Source: Chiua virens (Eukaryota > Basidiomycota > Agaricomycetes > Boletales > Boletaceae). Taken from it: a stretch of 64,000 bases of DNA. Position 1 is the stretch's first letter. Every line of letters begins with the position of its first letter. The notes below the pieces were generated by a model. That model saw only the letters and a program-made list of their open reading frames with translations, ran no database searches and had not been told where the DNA came from. Of this stretch, positions 58,706-64,000 are shown one piece after another. Both the position numbers and the translations under genes were made by a program. The DNA is taken from NCBI GenBank assembly GCA_019787685.1, contig JAHNUO010000007.1, positions 744,001 to 808,000 on the forward strand, given 5' to 3'.

Positions 58706-61177
58706 TCAGTCATCTCCGATTACGACAGGTCGTGGTTTGTAAACCGGCTGTTCTGGGAGGTGTTCCTTATAAGGTTTGACCTGAGAAATATTTACAACTG
58801 GATGTATTCGCATAGTGCGTGGGAGTTGAAGCTTTAAAGCATTCGGACCATGCATTGATATTATGTCATAGGGTCCAATCCACTTTTCTGTGAATTTGGG
58901 GTGTTGCTTTATTTTTAGGTTTGTTGTGGAGAGCCAGACCTTACCTCCAATAGAATAGGAGGGTGGTTCTGATCTCGATTTATCTGCAATGTTTTTCATG
59001 TGTTCCACGGCTTTATCTATATTGGATTTGGTTTGCTCTAAGATTTCAGAAAAGTCTGTGATAAAGTTTTGAGCGGCCGGGTTTTTCATGGATTGTGGCA
59101 TAATTCCCATCCTAGGGACGTAGGAATGTGTGATTTTGAATGGTGAGAATTTAGTAGCAGTGTGTTTCTTGCTGTTGTATGAGAATTGTGCGAGAGGAAG
59201 CCAGTCGGCCCATGTATTATTCTTCTCAGCGCAGAACATGCGAAGATACTGTTGCACTTCTCGGTTCATTCGTTCCGATTGTCTGTCCGTTTGTGGATGA
59301 TGTGCGGTGCTTAATTTGGGTGTTATTTTTAACCCTGAGCATATATCTTTCATGAGTTGGGAAGCGAATTGTGGTCCTCTATCCGATATGATGGTTTTAG
59401 GGAGGCCATGATGTTTCCATATGTGTGAGAGATATAATTTAGCGAGATCCATAGATGAACATGTTTTGTGACAGGGAATGAATTCTACTTCTTTAGAGAA
59501 GCAATCCACAACCGTGAGAATGGAATCATAGGAGTGTGAAAGTGGGAGATCTGTGATAAAATCTGCTGAGATATCTTCCCATGGTAATAATGGTGTTTCT
59601 AGGGGTTGTAGGAGTCTTGCTGTTTTCTGATTAGAACACTTGAATCGAGCGCATCTTTCACAATGTGAGACATAATTTTTGACTTCTTCGTTCATTCGAG
59701 GCCAAATGTAGGTTCGAGATAGAAGTTCTAAAGTTTTGTCGTAACCGGGATGTCCGGCTTCGGGTGTGTCATGAAACATAGTTATGGATTTAGTGTGTAA
59801 AGCATCGGGAATGAAGATCCTATCCCCCTTTCTAAGGAAGGCGTCCTCGACTTTATATCCAATAGATAGAAGGTGTTTCATGGCATTAGGTGATAATTTC
59901 ATAGTTTCATGTTGTACATCTGATAAGAATTGATCACCATTATAGAGGAGAGTGACGGCTGATCTGATCTTAGATGGATCCATGAGAAGGATTCCTTTGT
60001 TATCATCTTCAATTCCAATCATGTGGTCCTCTCTCCTGCTTAAAGCGTCAGCTTTTCCCATAGTGACTCCAGCCTTGTGGTGCCAAGTGAAGTTAAAGCG
60101 TGAGAGATATTGTGCCCATCTCGCTTGTCTTCGATTAAGATCTTGGCGTGTCATAAACCACGTAAGGTTTTGGTGGTCATTCCATATTTCAAATTCATAT
60201 TTTGCACCCTCAAGGTAGTGGCGCCATAGTTCTAAAGATCGGATAACCGAGAGCATTTCTTTATTGGCTATAGGGTAGTTCCGTTCTTCTGGGGTCATAG
60301 AGTGGCTATTATAAGCGACAGGGTGCCAAAGTCCTTCTTTTTCTAAAGATAGAACTGCTCCCGTTGCGAAATCCGATGAATCGCATTCTAAGCGATATTT
60401 GGCATTCTGATCCGGATAAGCAAGGATAGGGGCTGTCATAAATGCCTTTTTAAGCATAGTGAATGCTTCGTCACAAGCGAAGGTCCATTCAAATTTTTGA
60501 TCCTTTTTAGTAAGGTCATGTAAAGGTCGTGCTATTTTTCCATAATCTTTAATGAATCTGTGATAGAAGTTGGCAAGTCCGAGGAAACTTCTGATGTGTT
60601 TGACTGATGTGGGAGTTGGCCATTCGGCTACTGCTTTGGTCTTTTCGTTATCCATTTTAATCCCATCAGTTCCCACGATCATTCCGAGGAAGTCTACGTC
60701 TTTTACGCGAAAGAAGCATTTTTCTGGTTTTACATAAAGATCGTTTTCTTCAAGGCGTTTAAGCACTTCAAGTACGATTTTGTCATGAGTTTCATAATCA
60801 TCGGTGTTAGTGAATATCATAAGGTCATCAATGTAGACGACAACGACACCATTCATATCGGCAAAGATTTCGTTCATCATGGTTTGAAACGTTGCTGGGG
60901 AATTGCATAATCCAAAGTACATGACGATGGGTTTGAAAGACCTGCGGTGGCAGACAAATGCTGCTTTCCATTTGTCGCCTTCTTTGATGCGTACATTATT
61001 GTATCCCCATTGGAGATCCATTTTGGTAAATAGCTTAGCGTCTTTTAATTTATCCACAAGCTGTGAAATGAGTGGCAAGGGGTAGTTGTTTTTGCTTGTA
61101 TGTTCGTTTAGGTATCGGTAATCCTGGACCATACGTTTCTTTCCATCTTTCTTTGGAATGAAGAAGACTGGAGATGT
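58706..61177 (-). CDS. retrotransposon Pol: reverse transcriptase, RNase H, integrase
   Basis: Runs from the TAA at 61178-61180 to TGA at 58706-58708. The RT shows KKDGKKRMVQDYRYLNEHT, FTKMDLQWGYNNVRI, FGLCNSPATFQTMMNEIF and the catalytic VVVYIDDLMIF. RNase H starts with YRLECDSSDFATGAVLSL. The integrase has the HHCC finger (AGHPGYDKTLELLSRTY, VSHCERCARFKC) and core DDE residues (DISADFITDLPLSH, ISDRGPQFASQLM, ERMNREVQQYL), then a GPYDI-type C-terminal barrel. Catalytic residues are all present. Confidence 0.88.
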   Translation of the reverse strand, partial: TSPVFFIPKKDGKKRMVQDYRYLNEHTSKNNYPLPLISQLVDKLKDAKLFTKMDLQWGYNNVRIKEGDKWKAAFVCHRRSFKPIVMYFGLCNSPATFQTMMNEIFADMNGVVVVYIDDLMIFTNTDDYETHDKIVLEVLKRLEENDLYVKPEKCFFRVKDVDFLGMIVGTDGIKMDNEKTKAVAEWPTPTSVKHIRSFLGLANFYHRFIKDYGKIARPLHDLTKKDQKFEWTFACDEAFTMLKKAFMTAPILAYPDQNAKYRLECDSSDFATGAVLSLEKEGLWHPVAYNSHSMTPEERNYPIANKEMLSVIRSLELWRHYLEGAKYEFEIWNDHQNLTWFMTRQDLNRRQARWAQYLSRFNFTWHHKAGVTMGKADALSRREDHMIGIEDDNKGILLMDPSKIRSAVTLLYNGDQFLSDVQHETMKLSPNAMKHLLSIGYKVEDAFLRKGDRIFIPDALHTKSITMFHDTPEAGHPGYDKTLELLSRTYIWPRMNEEVKNYVSHCERCARFKCSNQKTARLLQPLETPLLPWEDISADFITDLPLSHSYDSILTVVDCFSKEVEFIPCHKTCSSMDLAKLYLSHIWKHHGLPKTIISDRGPQFASQLMKDICSGLKITPKLSTAHHPQTDRQSERMNREVQQYLRMFCAEKNNTWADWLPLAQFSYNSKKHTATKFSPFKITHSYVPRMGIMPQSMKNPAAQNFITDFSEILEQTKSNIDKAVEHMKNIADKSRSEPPSYSIGGKVWLSTTNLKIKQHPKFTEKWIGPYDIISMHGPNALKLQLPRTMRIHPVVNISQVKPYKEHLPEQPVYKPRPVVIGDD

Positions 61178-61180
61178 TTA

Positions 61181-62187
61181 TTCGGACTTAGAGGGTCTGA
61201 TGTAACCTTTCTTTAATTGGTCATCAATAAACGCGGAGACCTCCTCTTGTTCTGTGACAGAGAGGGGTATTAAGTGACCCTTTTTAGAAACAAAAGACTC
61301 TTTTAGGTCAATGCTGTGATCCCATGGTTTACATAATGGTATCCTTTCGGATTCCGTTTTTCCAAATACTTTAGCATATTTCATATATTCTTGTGGGACC
61401 ATCTCTTCAAGAGTGCGTTCCTTAGGAGGAGAAGGTGGAGTTTCCATGTTTGCGGTAAAAATACATGATTCCGCAATAGAGTTTGCATATTTAAGTTCTT
61501 CTGCGATTATGGAATCCAAGAAATCGTCTTCTTCTTGAGAATGACATGATTCCAGGCATCTCCGCATTACAACTGATCCTGTAGTCCAGTCTATATGGGG
61601 GTTGTGGTGCTTTAACCATGTATATCCGAGGATAAGGTTGTTCTTTCCAAGGTTGGTAATTTCGGCATCCACTATTTCCCTGTGACCTTTGTAGTTGATT
61701 AGGATCTGTGTGGCGTGAGTAATAGAACCCACTTGATTTTTGGTTCCGTCAACATTGAAGACTTGAATGGCATGAGGTAGCGCGTGTGTGGGAAGTTTAT
61801 GCTTTGCGACGTAATCCTCGTGTATGAAGATCGCATTAGCTCCACTATCTAAAAGCACTTTTGCTCCAACATAACCAATTTGGTTTACTGGGGATACCAA
61901 AATTGGTAATACTATTTCTTTTTCTACCGATGTAGATCTAATGAAAGACCCATTGGGTATTTGTTTTGGGACAGAATTAAGCACGGAACTATTGTGTCCG
62001 CCGTGTTCCGCAGAGATGCTGTCAACGCTTTCGTTTTCTGTTGTTTTTGATGATTTAGGTAGTTTATCCTCTTGCTTAGGAGGTTTTTCCGAGTATTTGA
62101 AATCGAAATTTAAAGAAACAGTGTTTTCATAATATTTAGGAAGGGTGGTGCGAACATGAGATCCCAGTTTACTCAGTTCGCCTTGCC
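61181..62187 (-). CDS. retrotransposon Pol N-terminal part: protease and RT entry
   Basis: Begins in the -1 frame right after the slippery site at 62188-62194 and ends at the TAA 61178-61180. Contains the aspartic protease (VGAKVLLDSGANAIFIHEDY with the DSG-type active site, then NLILGYTWLKHHNPHIDW) and the start of RT (ERIPLCKPWDHSIDL, SAFIDDQLKKGYIRPSKSE). The next residues after the stop (TSPVFFIPKKDG) are the normal continuation, so the TAA is a nonsense change, not a domain boundary. Confidence 0.82.
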
Positions 62188-63339
62188 TTTTCCCTTCTTT
62201 TCGGTTTCATACTTGTCGTAATAATATGCTTGTACTTCTTCAGGGTTCATTCCTCGGATGGCTGCGGAGGGGTCCTTTTCCGGGACTGAAGAGATTGAAG
62301 CTTTAGGGGCTTCTTTTTGTGAAGTGGATCTTGCTTTTCAAGATTTCCCACATGTGGCTTTGTGGTTGCCAGTGTAATATTTGCAATCAGGGCATTGCAC
62401 TTTGGGTCTGGGACACTCTCTTGGGATATGTCCTATTTCTCCGCAGTTGAAGCATTTATTTTTGGACCTGTTTTGTCCTGCTGCCCTTACTTGCTTGCCG
62501 GTGAACCAGCCATCTTTGTCTTGTTTGTATGTTACTGCCCCTATGTCCATTGCATTGGAATCCTTGGATTTCCAGTTCCTTCCTCCTCGGACGTAATTGA
62601 TTGACTCGAAGGAGTTACCTGCCGTGCGAATTGCAGCGAGGTATTTGGTAACCGCTTGGTTGCGGTTGGAAATGAAGGAGGGGTGTTTGGAATTTGTGTA
62701 GATTGGATCATTCGGATCTTGCCGTTGTCCATCTTTGAAGATTTGGAATATTATGCTTCTGGCAGTGTTTGTTTCCAGAAGCCTTATGGCATGTGTGGGA
62801 TCAATCTGGGCTTGTTGCCACAGGTTTTCCCAGCGGACTATGAAGTCTTCAACCCTCATGTTACCCTGTTTAAGGTTTTCCAATTGGGTTTGAGCCCAGT
62901 CTACTTTGTTGTTTTGTCGGAACATTCCTTCTATGTCCACGACCAATTGTGCCCATGTGAGCTTAGATCCTTGTGCCAATCTTGTTTCGGCAAATTGGGA
63001 GCTTTTAGCCCCTTTTAGGTGTGAGAGTACCGCCAGTACTGCATGGTGAGAATCAGGGGCAATTGCCCTCTGATTGATGTCAAGCCATCCTTTCATCTTT
63101 GCCCACCATTCTTTGAATTTGGTTTGATCTCCGTCATAGAGACCGGGGTCTGCGAATATTTCGACTTTAGATGAAGTAGCTGCTGGTGCAGCTGTGGATG
63201 AGTTTATTTTGTTTTCTAACGTAGCGACTACATTGGTGAGTTCTTGGACCAGCCAAGCTGAAGCCGTGAGACGATCTCCATCGCTCAACAATTGATTGTT
63301 GAGATCTTTTAGGGCAGTAGGGTAGGTGTATCCTGACAT
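62173..63339 (-). CDS. retrotransposon Gag, interrupted by one TGA
   Basis: ATG at 63339 (MSGYTYPTALKDLNNQLL). The capsid-like part reads YDGDQTKFKEWWAKMKGWLD and LENLKQGNMRVEDFIVRWE; the zinc knuckle is NKCFNCGEIGHIPRECPRPK (C-x2-C-x4-H-x4-C) with a second Cys cluster, CPDCKYYTGNHKATC. A TGA at 62338-62340 follows CGKS; the frame then stays open through SVPEKDPSAAIRGMNPEEVQ and a Lys/Gly-rich end to the real stop at 62173-62175. The upstream leader ORF ends 2 nt before this ATG. Confidence 0.85.
62188..62194 (-). promoter_or_regulatory. gag-pol -1 frameshift heptamer G GGA AAA
   Basis: On the coding strand GGGAAAA lies in the gag zero frame as G-GGA-AAA, the canonical X-XXY-YYZ form, five codons before the gag stop. 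The -1 frame from this site is exactly the protease/RT frame. The downstream 20 nt are GC-moderate; I did not establish a pseudoknot. Confidence 0.7.
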
Positions 63340-63341
63340 GT

Positions 63342-63587
63342 TTACCAAGCATCAGTTGCAGGTTCTGGTGCTCCCCAAGCATTAGTGGTGGCTGTTCCGT
63401 ATTCTTCATAGGGTGAGAATAAACCAAAGGTGACTGCGAAGGAATAGTCTCATCGTTTGATAGAGACGTAGATTGGGCGTTGCGATTCTTGTACCTTGTT
63501 TGTAAGGTAGAATGCAATATAGCCGAAAAAGTAGGTAGTAAGAGTACAGGAGATGATGAGTGTGATTGTGACGAGTTCCCAAGACAT
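63342..63587 (-). CDS. small leader ORF with a transmembrane segment (internal TGA)
   Basis: ATG at 63587 followed by 45 codons to TGA at 63450-63452. The first 30 residues are a strong hydrophobic helix (LVTITLIISCTLTTYFFGYI) then a basic/polar stretch (NKVQESQRPIYVSIKR). After the TGA the frame is open for 35 more codons (FGLFSPYEEYGTATT, WGAPEPATDAW) and ends in TAA 2 nt before the gag ATG. No family recognised. Confidence 0.5.
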
Positions 63588-63602
63588 ATAAGAATTTCCT
63601 AT

Positions 63603-64000
63603 TTAGAGGTAACGGGAAGGGATCCTAAGAGTGTTTCTAGGATGTAAGGTAGGGAAGTCGTGGTTATCATACTGTGAATAGGGACGGATGCGAGAAGGGA
63701 GCAGGTTAGCTTTGTAGTGCCTGAGTATTCTTTTCCTTTCTATCTCTGTCCTAGCGTTTCTCCTTTCTATCTCATGAGGTGGGAGCCAATCGTTAGGGTC
63801 TCCTAAACTTTCCTCAGAGGGCTCTCGTAATGGAGCAGGTGGGAATGGTGAAGGTTCTCTTTCAGGAAGGGGTGCGGGAAAGTATTCGTGCTTTACCTCA
63901 ACTTCCTCTGTTGGATACCTGAGCTCCGGGCTGTCGGACCGGGTTGACTCTCTTTCTGATGAGTAGTCGGATAGGGACGCGGTGTCTCCTATGAAGTGGC
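63603..64000 (-). CDS. acidic, proline-rich leader ORF, 5' part off window
   Basis: Open minus-strand frame of 131 codons entering from the right edge and ending in TAA at 63603-63605, 15 nt before the next ORF's ATG. No stop was found on manual check. It reads DYSSERESTRSDSPELRYPT, EVEVKHEYFPAPLPEREPSP, NDWLPPHEIERRNARTEIER and a Tyr/Arg-rich end. Probably part of the retrotransposon leader; the start lies outside the window. Function unknown. Confidence 0.5.
   Translation of the reverse strand, partial: HFIGDTASLSDYSSERESTRSDSPELRYPTEEVEVKHEYFPAPLPEREPSPFPPAPLREPSEESLGDPNDWLPPHEIERRNARTEIERKRILRHYKANLLPSRIRPYSQYDNHDFPTLHPRNTLRIPSRYL

Larger units (their letters stand above)
57954..64000 (-). 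mobile_element. Ty3/gypsy chromovirus-type LTR retrotransposon, 5' end off window
   Basis: Minus-strand element with, in order, two leader ORFs, gag with a zinc knuckle, protease, reverse transcriptase, RNase H, integrase and chromodomain, then a polypurine tract and 3' LTR. The 5' LTR would lie beyond 64000. Four in-frame stops (TGA at 63450, 62338 and 58706; TAA at 61178) make this copy non-autonomous as it stands, though all enzymatic motifs remain. It is AT-richer than the neighbouring genes. Confidence 0.88.

Noticed and set aside
1..64000. CRISPR arrays, operons, bacterial-type regulatory elements
   Set aside because: None seen; the sequence is eukaryotic with spliceosomal introns throughout.

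Overview
This is a stretch of a filamentous basidiomycete genome, most likely an agaricomycete. The evidence is many spliceosomal introns of about 45-75 nt with GT-AG ends, a perilipin-type lipid-droplet protein, a thaumatin-like secreted protein, MYND/DUF4470-like proteins, a TKL-type kinase and a chromodomain Ty3/gypsy retrotransposon. Exons were joined by eye from splice consensus and known protein families. Internal exon borders are approximate unless a position is given.

Layout. 1-2.4 kb: mRNA export factor Yra1/ALY (minus, runs off the left edge), divergent from RNA polymerase III subunit Rpc31. 2.7-3.5 kb: a secreted protein of unknown function. 4.4-5.7 kb: homoserine dehydrogenase (minus). 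5.7-7.5 kb: no gene, diverged repeats. 7.5-9.1 kb: a disordered protein with a C-terminal PNRC/Edc1-like decapping motif (minus). 9.1-12.6 kb: no confident gene. 12.6-18.9 kb: UDP-glucose:glycoprotein glucosyltransferase. 19.2-20.1 kb: short-chain dehydrogenase with an in-frame stop. 21.4-22.7 kb: thaumatin-like protein. 23.6-25.6 kb: cystathionine gamma-synthase (minus). 26.1-31.2 kb: tandem pair of MYND-finger/DUF4470-like genes. 31.5-34.5 kb (minus): a disordered acidic protein and a CNH-domain protein that ends where its Vps39-like half should begin. 35.6-37.5 kb: Sds23-like CBS protein. 37.9-39.1 kb: perilipin. 40.4-41.3 kb: alpha/beta hydrolase. 42.2-45.0 kb: a membrane protein and a PPR-like protein, divergent. 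45.6-50.8 kb: a membrane-anchored glycoprotein divergent from a Gin4/Hsl1-type kinase. 51.6-53.5 kb: Mahogunin-like RING ligase. 53.9-55.5 kb: ribosomal protein uL15 divergent from RNA polymerase II subunit Rpb11. 56.0-57.2 kb: TKL-like kinase lacking its N-lobe start. 57.4-64.0 kb: retrotransposon territory, with a minus-strand chromovirus inserted in or beside a fragment of another.

Two amino-acid genes belong to linked pathways: homoserine dehydrogenase feeds homoserine towards threonine and methionine, and cystathionine gamma-synthase takes the activated homoserine towards methionine. Several genes serve core gene expression (Yra1, Rpc31, uL15, Rpb11) or the secretory pathway (UGGT).

Two points matter to anyone using this annotation. 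First, at least eleven places in conserved exons need a one-nucleotide change of frame, including in essential single-copy genes such as Rpb11. Residual assembly errors are the likeliest cause, and naive gene calls will be broken there. Second, the retrotransposon carries a leader with two extra open frames before gag, one of them with a strong transmembrane segment, and a canonical -1 slippery heptamer at the gag-pol junction.
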